NCBI GenBank assembly: GCA_900767075.1
Contig: CAAFXX010000047.1
Location: 1 to 21,323, forward strand
Source of the DNA: Bacteroidales bacterium
GTDB lineage: Bacteria > Bacteroidota > Bacteroidia > Bacteroidales > Muribaculaceae
DNA length: 21,323 nucleotides
Reading direction: 5' to 3'
This document shows positions 14,641 to 21,323 of the stretch, in pieces (position 1 is the stretch's first letter; every line of letters starts with the position of its first letter). The notes beneath the pieces are model-generated. The model ran no database searches. It was not told the origin of the DNA and saw nothing but the letters and a program-made list of their open reading frames with translations. Made by a program: the position numbers and the translations under genes.

Positions 14641-16731
14641 ATGAGGCTTTTCAAATATATCAGTATGGTGGCGGCACTCGTCTTGGCTGCCGGTTGCTCG
14701 GATGAGAGATTCGACAGACCGAACGGTCCCGTCGACGAGGGCGACATGCTCACGCTCAATCTCTCCGTCAACATCGGCGAGATGGGCATGGCTTCCACCC
14801 GTGCTTTCGAGGACGAGCCGGATTACGGGAATCTTCACCTATATGTCGCGGAATTCGATGACAAGGGTGGTCCGCTCGACGGCAATGTCCTTTCGCATGT
14901 CTACGAGGCATTGAATGAGAGAGTGAACACTGACGGTGATCTCCACTTCGATCTCCGTGTGTATAAGAGTGACCAGCCAAAGGTGCTTCATCTCATAGCA
15001 GTACCTAACGGCACAGAGCTGCCGCTTACATATGGTCTTGAAGGTCAAGTGATACCTACACTGACAGTCGAAAACGACACGCCGGCTTATTGGGCTCGCG
15101 TACTTCTTCCGAATGGCTATGGCAGCGAGCAAAAAGTCGGGAGTGGACTCCAGTGGATCACATCGGAAGATGTAAAGGGTGCTTTGACACATGTGCCGAT
15201 GCTTCGTAACTTCGCGAAAGTGACAATGTCATCAAGTGCCCCTACGACCGATAACTTTACACTCGATGGATTTGTTGTACTCAATCGGGCAAGTAAGGGA
15301 ACTATCGCTCCTTGGAATTCACAGAGTCAGACTTTTCCGAACTTCAGTACGAAAACAGGCAATGATGTCACACCTCTAAGCTATGACGCAATTAGTGCCT
15401 ATTATTCCGGTTATTGCCCTGTCAATCCCGGCGTCGAAGGCAGCATTGTTGATAAGATCAGCAATCCACCGACATTCACATCTGAAGCAAAATATCTCTA
15501 CGAGCGTCCTGTAAGTTCACTTGACAATACGGTTGTTATTTTCCGTGGTACGAAAAATGGTAATACACGTTACTATAAGCTCGACCTCGGCAAAACCGGC
15601 AGCGACATGATTTTCCGCTATTTCAATGTACTCCGCAATTTTGATTATCAAATCAATATCACGGGTGTACAGGGTAACGGCTATGCATCGATTGAAGAAG
15701 CAATGCGCGGCGTGGTGGAGAACAACTTTTCGTTCGACATCAACACGGCACAGATGCTCAATATCAGTAACGGTACTCAGATGCTTTGGGTGAACCAGAC
15801 CACTTTCGTGGTCAATGATGAAGCAAACAGGCAGTTTACGTTCAAATACCGCTTCATGCCGAATGTTGCCGATCAAAACACATACGACAATTCAAAGTTG
15901 AAATTCTATACGCAGGTGAATGGCACTAATGAAGAGGGTATAAAGACCGGTAGTGTAATCACAGGTGTATCGGCAGTCTCCGGTCCTGATTCCGAAGGAT
16001 ATTCATCCGTGACAATCACTACAACCACTCCGACTGATGAAAACCAACAGACATCCTTCATCATCATTGACCCGACAAGTGGTTTGGCACGTACCATCAA
16101 TGTCATAGTCCGTAAGCCATGGGTATATACCGATTCATTTGAATGGGCAGGAACCTACAACACTCGCGCACAATTCTACAATGAAACATATCCAAGGGAA
16201 GCAGAATGGCAGAATTCCGTCGGCACAGCGCAGGGATCTGCATTTACATTATTCTTTGTGATAGAAAAGAATATTCCACAGGCTATGTTCCCGCTCGAGT
16301 TCGTTGCCGAGTCACGAGGCCAGAACTTCGAGAACAATAAGATCGGTACACTCTTTGTACGCACAGGCGATTCTTTCTTCCCTGAAACGGATGGAACAAG
16401 AAAGAAGGCGATCCAGTATGTAAAGACCGTGACCTATGCCGATTATATGAGTGAGCTGTCTCTCTCTAATCCGACCGGTACTATTGTAACGGATCCGAAA
16501 ACAGGTGAATCTCAGCATCGAATCCGTATGAGATTCCTGACTATCAAACCGTTGGCAGCAGGATATCAAGGTAAAATTAGGGTTCACAACAAGTACTTTA
16601 AGAATTCAACCGGTAATATTGATAATCAGGATTATTGCGAATTTGATATTACTGTTAAAAATTTCACTAAAGCACCTTGGCTTTGGGATATGTCAAGCGA
16701 AACCGCACCGACCAATCGAACGGGCAATTAA
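14641..16731 (+). CDS. Accessory/tip fimbrial lipoprotein, last gene of the operon
   Basis: This 696-residue lipoprotein has lipobox LAAGC (Cys19), then SDERF, and ASTRAFEDE (51-59) with Arg54. The next strand, NLHLYVAEFDDKGG (64-77), is the fimbrillin N-terminal pattern. YLYERPVSSLDNTVVIFRGT (285-304) followed by TRYYKLDLG is also seen in Bacteroidales minor fimbrial subunits. FNVLRNFDYQINITGVQGNG (328-347) is the RNxxY element in its usual place, after which there is a long beta-rich C-terminal half (about 350-696). It begins 39 nt after the preceding gene and ends the operon. It could be a second adhesin or an adaptor for the tip protein; the sequence does not decide. Confidence 0.7.
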   Translation: MRLFKYISMVAALVLAAGCSDERFDRPNGPVDEGDMLTLNLSVNIGEMGMASTRAFEDEPDYGNLHLYVAEFDDKGGPLDGNVLSHVYEALNERVNTDGDLHFDLRVYKSDQPKVLHLIAVPNGTELPLTYGLEGQVIPTLTVENDTPAYWARVLLPNGYGSEQKVGSGLQWITSEDVKGALTHVPMLRNFAKVTMSSSAPTTDNFTLDGFVVLNRASKGTIAPWNSQSQTFPNFSTKTGNDVTPLSYDAISAYYSGYCPVNPGVEGSIVDKISNPPTFTSEAKYLYERPVSSLDNTVVIFRGTKNGNTRYYKLDLGKTGSDMIFRYFNVLRNFDYQINITGVQGNGYASIEEAMRGVVENNFSFDINTAQMLNISNGTQMLWVNQTTFVVNDEANRQFTFKYRFMPNVADQNTYDNSKLKFYTQVNGTNEEGIKTGSVITGVSAVSGPDSEGYSSVTITTTTPTDENQQTSFIIIDPTSGLARTINVIVRKPWVYTDSFEWAGTYNTRAQFYNETYPREAEWQNSVGTAQGSAFTLFFVIEKNIPQAMFPLEFVAESRGQNFENNKIGTLFVRTGDSFFPETDGTRKKAIQYVKTVTYADYMSELSLSNPTGTIVTDPKTGESQHRIRMRFLTIKPLAAGYQGKIRVHNKYFKNSTGNIDNQDYCEFDITVKNFTKAPWLWDMSSETAPTNRTGN

Positions 16732-16844
16732 AAATATACGGCAAATCGGATTTACAGTAAAGTAATTAAACGGGTTGATAATCACGCATATAATTAGGCA
16801 ATAAAAAAACATTAAAAGACATAGTAAAATTGTGATTATTAGAG

Positions 16845-16921
16845 AGCAATCGAACCGGATTGCTGCTTATTCGGAAAAAGCAAAATGTAGTAGATTGCAA
16901 TTATTGCATCATGCAATAATT
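16845..16921. promoter_or_regulatory. Two palindromes downstream of the fimbrial operon
   Basis: AGCAATC (16845-16851) pairs with GATTGCT (16858-16864). Farther right, AATTATTGCAT (16899-16909) and ATGCAATAATT (16911-16921) form an 11-bp perfect palindrome around a single base, which suits a dimeric protein site better than an RNA hairpin. The rest of 16732-16844 is AT-rich with no gene that I can see. Confidence 0.4.
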
Positions 16922-16929
16922 AGACCCGG

Positions 16930-16963
16930 GGAGCCGGCCTGCGAAGGTCGGCTCCTTTGTTTG
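16930..16963 (+). terminator. Terminator of the fimbrial operon
   Basis: GGAGCCGGCC (16930-16939) pairs with GGTCGGCTCC (16946-16955), with one G-U pair and a 6-nt loop, then TTTGTTTG. It acts on the plus strand only, because the minus strand has no T tract. It ends a transcript whose last gene stops at 16731, leaving a 3' tail of about 200 nt. Confidence 0.75.
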
Positions 16964-16978
16964 TCAGGGAGGGGATTA

Positions 16979-17020
16979 ATTCCTCCGCAAGCGTCGGAAC
17001 ACCGGAAGACCGCCGACGGG
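16979..17020. repeat. Family B repeat, copy 3
   Basis: The copy contains CCGCAAGCGTCGGAACACCG, then GAAGACCGCCGACGGGG, so CGTCGG can pair with CCGACG as a hairpin. It matches the copies at 2712-2750 and, inverted, at 2784-2822 and 18671-18711. It lies between the converging fimbrial operon and queC. Confidence 0.75.
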
Positions 17021-17060
17021 GTAATCGCTCCGCAAGAGGAATCGGGGCGGGAGATGCCGG

Positions 17061-17732
17061 TCAGGAAGGATCGTATTCGGTGGGATCGGGGATGCCGGCG
17101 TAAGCGAAGGCTTCGCGGCGTTCGACGCATGTGCCGCAGCGGCCGCAATGGCGCGCGCCTCCCTTGTAGCATGAATATGTGAGCGAGTAGTCTACACCCA
17201 GCCGTTTGCCGATCACGGCGATGTCGCCCTTGGAGATATTCGTGTAGGGGGCGATGATGTCGATGCCTTCGTAGGTGCCTTGCCGCATGGCCTCCGACAT
17301 GGCGCGCACGAATCCGTCGCGGCAGTCGGGATAGATGGCATGGTCGCCGCCGTGGTTCGCCATCATGACATGGCTCAGACCGCGCGACTCGGCAAGTCCG
17401 CATGCTATGGAGAGCATGATGCCGTTGCGGAAAGGCACTACAGTCGATTTCATGTTCTCGTCGGCGTAATGTCCTTCTGGGATGGCGTCGGCGCCCTCAA
17501 GCAGCGAACTCTTGAAATATCGGCTCATAAAGCTCAAGGGAATCACAATATGCTCGATGCCGAGCATCTCGCACTGGCGGCGCGCACATTCAGCCTCGCG
17601 GGCATTGTGGTTTGAGCCGTAATCGAAAGTGACGGCAAGCGCGATACGCTCCTTCTGATGATGGAGCAACGTGACGGAGTCCATTCCCCCGGAGAGAATC
17701 AATATTGAATCTTTTTCCATAGCATTGTTCAA
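17061..17732 (-). CDS. queC: 7-cyano-7-deazaguanine synthase QueC
   Basis: QueC converts 7-carboxy-7-deazaguanine, with ammonia and ATP, to 7-cyano-7-deazaguanine (preQ0) in the cytoplasm. The 223-residue protein shows the N-type ATP pyrophosphatase P-loop SGGMDSVTLL (14-23) and FDYGSNHNAREAECA (36-50). The family's PFRNG (100-104) follows. The C-terminal zinc-binding cysteines are Cys188, Cys196, Cys199 and Cys202 (CYKGGARHCGRCGTC). All key residues are present and length is normal. It starts 2 nt after the queF stop, so the two are surely co-transcribed. A second possible start is the Met at residue 5 (17720), which the family's short N-terminus would favour. Confidence 0.96.
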   Translation of the reverse strand: MNNAMEKDSILILSGGMDSVTLLHHQKERIALAVTFDYGSNHNAREAECARRQCEMLGIEHIVIPLSFMSRYFKSSLLEGADAIPEGHYADENMKSTVVPFRNGIMLSIACGLAESRGLSHVMMANHGGDHAIYPDCRDGFVRAMSEAMRQGTYEGIDIIAPYTNISKGDIAVIGKRLGVDYSLTYSCYKGGARHCGRCGTCVERREAFAYAGIPDPTEYDPS

Positions 17733-17734
17733 AA

Positions 17735-18214
17735 TTATTTAGACCTTGTCAATTCAGAGAGTGCTTCCAGGCGGCGCGTGCGCGCCATCTCCTGATGTTC
17801 CGCATCGCCATGGTTGGCGAAAGGATAGATGCTGATTCCCCCCCGGGGCATGAAGATTCCTTTCACCTCGATATAACGTGGATCCATGAGACGCACCAGA
17901 TCCTTCATGATGATGTTCACGCAGTCCTCATGGAAATCACCGTGGTTGCGGAAGCTGAAGAGGTATAGCTTAAGGCTCTTGCTCTCCACCATGCGCAGGC
18001 GGGGAATGTAGGTTATGAAAAGATGCCCGAAATCAGGCTGTCCCGTCTTGGGGCAGAGCGTGGTGAACTCCGGGCAGTCGAAAGTAACGACATATTCGTT
18101 TTCCGGGTGTTTGTTCTCGAAAGTCTCGAGCACGCCGGGTGTATAATCATAAGTGTAGGGAGTGCCCTGATTGCCGAGCAGGGTCACACCTTCAAGTTCT
18201 TTTTCAGTTCTCAT
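17735..18214 (-). CDS. queF: NADPH-dependent 7-cyano-7-deazaguanine reductase QueF (unimodular)
   Basis: QueF reduces the nitrile of preQ0 to the amine of preQ1, the queuosine precursor then inserted into tRNA. The 159-residue length and layout match the short Bacillus YkvM type. The catalytic Cys54 lies in EFTTLCPKTGQPDF with Asp61. VESKSLKLYLFSFRNHGDFH (76-95) is the family signature for substrate and NADPH binding. The N-terminus KELEGVTLLGNQGTPY aligns with known QueF starts, supporting the ATG at 18214. That start lies only 4 nt after a good -7 box, so the mRNA appears leaderless or nearly so. Confidence 0.96.
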   Translation of the reverse strand: MRTEKELEGVTLLGNQGTPYTYDYTPGVLETFENKHPENEYVVTFDCPEFTTLCPKTGQPDFGHLFITYIPRLRMVESKSLKLYLFSFRNHGDFHEDCVNIIMKDLVRLMDPRYIEVKGIFMPRGGISIYPFANHGDAEHQEMARTRRLEALSELTRSK

Positions 18215-18218
18215 GCTG

Positions 18219-18249
18219 CAAAATTACTAAAAAAAGCGGCTGCTTCAAA
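18219..18249 (-). promoter_or_regulatory. queF-queC promoter, nearly abutting the start codon
   Basis: On the minus strand, TTTG (18246-18249) is followed after 19 nt by TAATTTTG (18219-18226), an ideal Bacteroidetes promoter. The queF ATG begins at 18214, four bases after the box. Transcription would be expected to start at or within a few bases of the ATG. There is no room for a preQ1 riboswitch between promoter and gene. Confidence 0.75.
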
Positions 18250-18307
18250 TTTTATAGATACAATAGAAAGTATTTGCGCATTCAATCGTGTTATGAGATA
18301 CCTTTCC

Positions 18308-18400
18308 TGTAGGGACATGCCTTTGGCATGTATCGCGGTATATTTCCATTACCCGGAGAGCCTGCCTGACTCAGCTACATGCCGAAGGCATGTCCCTACA
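18308..18400. repeat. REP-like double-hairpin repeat, family A copy 2
   Basis: The element begins TGTAGGGACATGCC and ends GGCATGTCCCTACA, with ACATGCC/GGCATGT hairpins in both arms. Internally it shares CGGAGAGC and CAGCTACATGCCGAAGGCATG with the copy at 30-121. Length is 93 bp versus 92 bp. It lies upstream of the queF promoter. Confidence 0.8.
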
Positions 18401-18618
18401 GGTCAAAATATACATTCATATTGTAGATCTACTGCCAGCAAGGGGAATTATGCTGAAAAGGGGACATAAAGGTGCAATATTAACTTGAAATAATAAAGAA
18501 TGTTAAATTATGATTGTTGACAGAACAATATTCAAATAAATATAGTTTTTATTTATGAAAAGAAAGAAGATAGATTTTTGTTCATTAAGTTTAAGTTGTA
18601 ACAGATATTACTGTTAAC
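18401..18618 (+). other. AT-rich intergenic stretch with a possible tiny ORF or small RNA
   Basis: No conserved gene is visible. A 20-codon frame (18555-18617, beginning MKRKKIDFCS) stops one base before the terminator at 18619, which would suit a short transcript. No full promoter precedes it: GATTTTTG at about 18573 is one base off the -7 consensus. The evidence is positional only, and the terminator may belong to the minus-strand lptF gene instead. Confidence 0.3.
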
Positions 18619-18655
18619 AAAGGCGGTTACTCGAGAGAGCAGCCGCTTTTATTTT
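18619..18655. terminator. Strong, probably bidirectional terminator
   Basis: AAAGGCGGTT (18619-18628) pairs with AGCCGCTTTT (18641-18650) through ten pairs, two of them G-U, and an inner CTC/GAG extends the stem. On the plus strand it runs into TTTTATTTTTATT. On the minus strand it has TTTGTT. It may end lptF transcription 130 nt past that gene's stop. No established plus-strand gene leads into it. Confidence 0.7.
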
Positions 18656-18670
18656 TATTGCACTGTATTC

Positions 18671-18711
18671 TTCCGGCGAGTTTCTGGTGTTCCGACGCTT
18701 GCGGAGGAATT
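18671..18711. repeat. Family B repeat, copy 4 (inverted)
   Basis: The copy contains TTCTGGTGTTCCGACGCTTG then CGGAGGAATTC, the reverse complement of the core at 2712-2750 and 16979-17020. Its left arm (CCGGCGAG) is less conserved, so the internal hairpin is weaker. It sits between the lptF stop and its likely terminator. Confidence 0.7.
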
Positions 18712-18780
18712 CAGGAGGCCGGCGGGGGAATTCGCTTTCTGAGGAAAACAGGGGCAAGCCGGACGGCGCCGGCGCAGGGG

Positions 18781-20712
18781 TCAGGATTGACTGAGCAGGG
18801 TCAGCTCTGCGAGGGAAGTGGAGGCGGCGGCGCGAAGCTCGGCGCGCAGACGGCGTCCGTAAAGGCGGCTGACAAGCCAGACGGGGAGCCCGACAGGCAC
18901 GAACCACATGAGCGCCTTGCGTATGCGGGAATCAGCCGTCGGGCGGTAGATCCACATCTGTTTGATCACGGGGAATGAGTTGAGCTTGTCCACCACCTTC
19001 AGGTAGCGGCAGTCGGAGAGATAGTCGCATGTCGTGTCGATCTCCTCGCCGAGGGCGCCTATCCTCTTTACATCGTAACCGGTTTTCCAATATGCGGCAT
19101 ATCCGGGCAATCTCCTGTATCGCGTCAGCAGGGCATGTGCCGCCCCATAGATGCGCGCCATCTCCATCGAAGCCCTGCGGGGCGAGATTTCGTTGATTAT
19201 GACCTCCTTCACGGGGACGTGGCGCGTTTCGCGCAGGCCGAGAACCTTGCGGAAGAAATTCACGTAGACATCCTTGTTGAAAATCGAGGAATCGTTCATT
19301 GCCTTCCAGGTCACGTATATGCCGAGTGGGAGCAGAATCATGGTCGAAAGCCACATGCCGAACCAGACGGCAGTCTTGCCGTCGCGTGCCATCTTATAGC
19401 CGGTGTTGTCGATGATATAATAGAAAAGGAAAAGAAGCACGGAGATTACCAGCGGCGTTCCGAGGCCGCCCTTGCGGATGATGGCTCCGAGCGGGGCGCC
19501 GATGAAGAAGAAGATAATGCAAGCCACGGAGAGCGTGAATTTCTTTATCAGCTCTATTTCGTGGCGACGTATGGTCTTCTTCTCGTCGGCAATGGTCATT
19601 GCCTTGAATTGTATTTCGTTATTACGTGCCTGAAGCAGATTGCGCGCCGCGCGCACCACGTCGCCGCGCTGAGCCGGCGTAAGCGCCATGACGAGCGAGT
19701 CAAGGTTCATCGGACGCCCCGAAGCCGTCGCTTCTTCCGGTTTTTCAGCCTGCGGCGTAAATTCCGTATGTCCCGGTATCGGAATCGGAGGCAGGTACGT
19801 AGACGGCATGACCACCGGGAAAGCCGTGGCGCGGAAATCGCGTGTGAAATTATCGCCCAGTGAATCGACACGCAGCGATACCGAATCGATTGTCTGCCGC
19901 AGCTCCGAGATGTTCTTGCCAACATACTGGCGGCGCATGCCCCCCTCGTCGAGACGGTTGAAATTGGCGTCGAATGGGATGAGGATCTCCTTGTCGTAGA
20001 AGCTCTCGCGCCGGAAAGGCACGTTGCGGTCCATCGACCGCTGCTCGCGTAGATTCTCGAACTGCTCACCCTTGTAAAGGTGCAGATAGAGGTATTTGGA
20101 ATCCTTGGTGAAGGCAAGACGCGCCGAATCGGCGAGAAGGATGGTGGCGTTGTCGCCCCCCTTGCTCACGTCGTAGATCATGGCATCGTAGAGAACGCCC
20201 GTGTCGCGGTTCTTATGCTTCACATAGAGGTTATAGCCGGGAATCTGGTCGTAGAAAGCCCCTTCGGGGATTTCGACCTCAGGGCTTTTCTGCTTCATGG
20301 AGAAAAGAAGCGTCCACATCTTGACCTGAGCCTTGGGCAGAACGTCGTTCTGAAAGAAAAAGGCTCCGACGGCTATGACCATCACAAGCACTATGAGGGG
20401 ACGCATGATATGGATCAGGGAGACGCCCGACGCCTTCATGGCTGTCAGCTCGGAGCGTTCCCCGAGGTTCCCGAAGGTCATGAGGCTCGCCAGAAGCACC
20501 GCCAGCGGAAGCGCCATAGGCACCATGCTCACGGCGGCATAGAAGAAAAGCTCGGCGAGGACGCTGATTGCCAGACCCTTGCCTACGAGGTCGTCGATAT
20601 AACGCCAGAGGAACTGCATGAGCACGATGAAGAGCACGATGAAGAAGGTCATCGCGAAGAGAGGCAGGAAGCTCTTCAATACAAACAGATACAGGCGTTT
20701 TATGATGCGCAT
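18781..20712 (-). CDS. LptF/LptG-family (YjgP/YjgQ) lipopolysaccharide export permease
   Basis: This 643-residue inner-membrane protein belongs to the family that, with the LptB ATPase, extracts LPS from the inner membrane and passes it to the LptC-LptA bridge. N-terminal helices lie near residues 8-35, 55-82 and 98-118, with the YjgP/YjgQ pattern LPLAVLLASLMTFGNLGERS (63-82) followed by ELTAMKASGVSL. A long periplasmic region spans about 120-390. The second membrane half (about 395-470) has FTLSVACIIFFFIGAPLGAI. The last roughly 165 residues form a cytoplasmic-type extension with another helix near residue 605, longer than the proteobacterial homologues but usual in Bacteroidales. F and G cannot be told apart, so no symbol is given. 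Confidence 0.9.
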   Translation of the reverse strand: MRIIKRLYLFVLKSFLPLFAMTFFIVLFIVLMQFLWRYIDDLVGKGLAISVLAELFFYAAVSMVPMALPLAVLLASLMTFGNLGERSELTAMKASGVSLIHIMRPLIVLVMVIAVGAFFFQNDVLPKAQVKMWTLLFSMKQKSPEVEIPEGAFYDQIPGYNLYVKHKNRDTGVLYDAMIYDVSKGGDNATILLADSARLAFTKDSKYLYLHLYKGEQFENLREQRSMDRNVPFRRESFYDKEILIPFDANFNRLDEGGMRRQYVGKNISELRQTIDSVSLRVDSLGDNFTRDFRATAFPVVMPSTYLPPIPIPGHTEFTPQAEKPEEATASGRPMNLDSLVMALTPAQRGDVVRAARNLLQARNNEIQFKAMTIADEKKTIRRHEIELIKKFTLSVACIIFFFIGAPLGAIIRKGGLGTPLVISVLLFLFYYIIDNTGYKMARDGKTAVWFGMWLSTMILLPLGIYVTWKAMNDSSIFNKDVYVNFFRKVLGLRETRHVPVKEVIINEISPRRASMEMARIYGAAHALLTRYRRLPGYAAYWKTGYDVKRIGALGEEIDTTCDYLSDCRYLKVVDKLNSFPVIKQMWIYRPTADSRIRKALMWFVPVGLPVWLVSRLYGRRLRAELRAAASTSLAELTLLSQS

Positions 20713-20732
20713 AGGCTGTTGATTTCAGTCGG

Positions 20733-20740
20733 CAAAGTTA
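20733..20740 (-). promoter_or_regulatory. -7 box of the lptF/lptG-type gene
   Basis: The minus strand reads TAACTTTG, 20 nt before the start codon at 20712. A TTTA (20760-20763) at 19-nt spacing is a one-mismatch -33 box. The leader would be only about 14 nt. Confidence 0.55.
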
Positions 20741-20802
20741 ACTAATCTTGGCGGAAGCGTAAAATTCTGCGCTTCTTTTCTCTCTTTTTGCTCAAATTTT
20801 TA

Positions 20803-20810
20803 TAACTTTG
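20803..20810 (+). promoter_or_regulatory. -7 box of pta
   Basis: TATAACTTTGC contains TAACTTTG at 20803-20810, giving a transcription start near 20816 and a leader of about 70 nt to the ATG at 20887. I see no clear TTTG at the expected -33 position. It is divergent from the lptF-type promoter, about 60 bp away. Confidence 0.6.
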
Positions 20811-20886
20811 CACCAGACGAATGCCCACAGGCACGGGACAGCCGTGCCGAAACCCGACAGAAACATCAACTCTAAAAAATCATATC

Positions 20887-21323
20887 ATGACACTTTTTGA
20901 AAGACTTTCAAAAAAGGCACAGGAACATCCCCAGCGCCTTGTGCTTCCCGAATCGCTCGAACCCCGCACTCTTCAGGCCGCCGACCGCGTGCTCGCCGCC
21001 GGCATCGCCGATGTGACCTTCATCGGCAAGCGCGAGGAGATCCTCGCCAAGGCTTTTGAGCTCGGACTCACACATATAGAAAAGGCAAACATCATCGATC
21101 AGGAGGACCTGACAGTGACGGAGCCTTACGCAGAGCTCTTCTGCGAGCTGCGCAAGAAGAAAGGCGTGACCATCGAAGAGGCACGCAAGACAGTGCTCAA
21201 TCCCCTTTACTTAGGCTGCCTCATGATCAAGCGCGGCGACGCCGACGCCATGGTTGCCGGCGCCCTCAGCCCCACGTCGCACGTGCTCCGCGCCGCCTTC
21301 CAGGTGCTCAAGACCAAACCGGG
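20887..21323 (+). CDS. pta: Phosphate acetyltransferase, 5' part (cut by window end)
   Basis: Pta interconverts acetyl-CoA plus phosphate with acetyl phosphate plus CoA; with acetate kinase it makes ATP from acetyl-CoA during fermentation. The visible 145 codons begin MTLFERLSKKAQEHPQRLVL and then PESLEPRTLQAADRVL, the usual N-terminus of the short (about 335-residue) enzyme without the DRTGG domain. NPLYLGCLMIKRGDADAMVA then GALSPTSHVLRAAFQV (about 101-136) is the conserved core of the PTA/PTB family. The frame is open to the last base. In Bacteroidales ackA usually follows, which would lie beyond the window. Confidence 0.95.
   Translation, partial: MTLFERLSKKAQEHPQRLVLPESLEPRTLQAADRVLAAGIADVTFIGKREEILAKAFELGLTHIEKANIIDQEDLTVTEPYAELFCELRKKKGVTIEEARKTVLNPLYLGCLMIKRGDADAMVAGALSPTSHVLRAAFQVLKTKP

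Noticed and set aside
18214..18307. preQ1 riboswitch before queF
   Set aside because: The -7 box ends four bases before the ATG, so there is no leader that could hold an aptamer, and queF and queC are only two bases apart.
1..21323. Recombinase or transposase gene in the window
   Set aside because: None of the supported reading frames shows tyrosine-recombinase, serine-recombinase, RAYT or DDE motifs, so the inverton and repeats must rely on enzymes encoded elsewhere.

Overview
The window reads as a chromosome segment of a Bacteroidales bacterium, most likely a Muribaculaceae (S24-7) or Bacteroides relative. Promoters fit the Bacteroidetes pattern (TTTG, about 20 nt, TAnnTTTG), start codons have A-rich leaders instead of Shine-Dalgarno sites, and the largest locus encodes type V (FimA/Mfa1-type) fimbriae made of lipoproteins. 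The genus is inference; the order is well supported.

Layout. 1-2700: a YtrA-type operon (ABC ATPase, six-helix permease, GntR/YtrA regulator, and a 32-residue single-helix protein). Its promoter ends in a perfect GTGTATTAATACAC operator. 2700-4830: a SulP-family anion transporter with a STAS domain, with palindromic repeats on both sides and a strong terminator. 4955-5178: a 224-bp segment bounded by 17-bp perfect inverted repeats and carrying one excellent Bacteroidetes promoter, which points left. 5371-16731: an eleven-kilobase fimbrial operon with a DUF3575 outer-membrane protein, a DUF3868/OmpA-like protein, the major fimbrillin, an FimB/Mfa2-type anchor and three accessory or tip lipoproteins. 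17061-18214 (minus): queF-queC of preQ0/queuosine metabolism. 18781-20712 (minus): an LptF/LptG-type LPS export permease. 20887 to the end: the start of pta.

Main observation. The inverted-repeat segment upstream of the fimbrial operon has the architecture of a phase-variable invertible promoter (inverton). As assembled the promoter faces away from the operon, the predicted OFF state. Inversion would place it at about 5116-5147 facing right, giving the operon a leader of roughly 215-220 nt. No recombinase is encoded here, so it would act in trans.

How the fimbrial genes fit together. All five pilus subunits are lipoproteins with a Cys followed by polar or acidic residues, as expected for surface export in Bacteroidetes. 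The four non-anchor subunits carry an [ST]-[RK]-A motif at residues 52-63, where Arg/Lys-specific proteolysis would free the donor-strand groove in type V pili. A hairpin after the major fimbrillin could limit expression of the downstream minor subunits. The largest accessory protein shifts from GC-rich to strikingly AT-rich toward its 3' end, as if its adhesin domain had been exchanged.

At least three kinds of short palindromic REP-like repeats lie between genes: a roughly 92-bp double-hairpin element, a roughly 40-bp element containing AGCGTCGGAACACC, and a TCGCGACC-type element inside the fimbrial operon.
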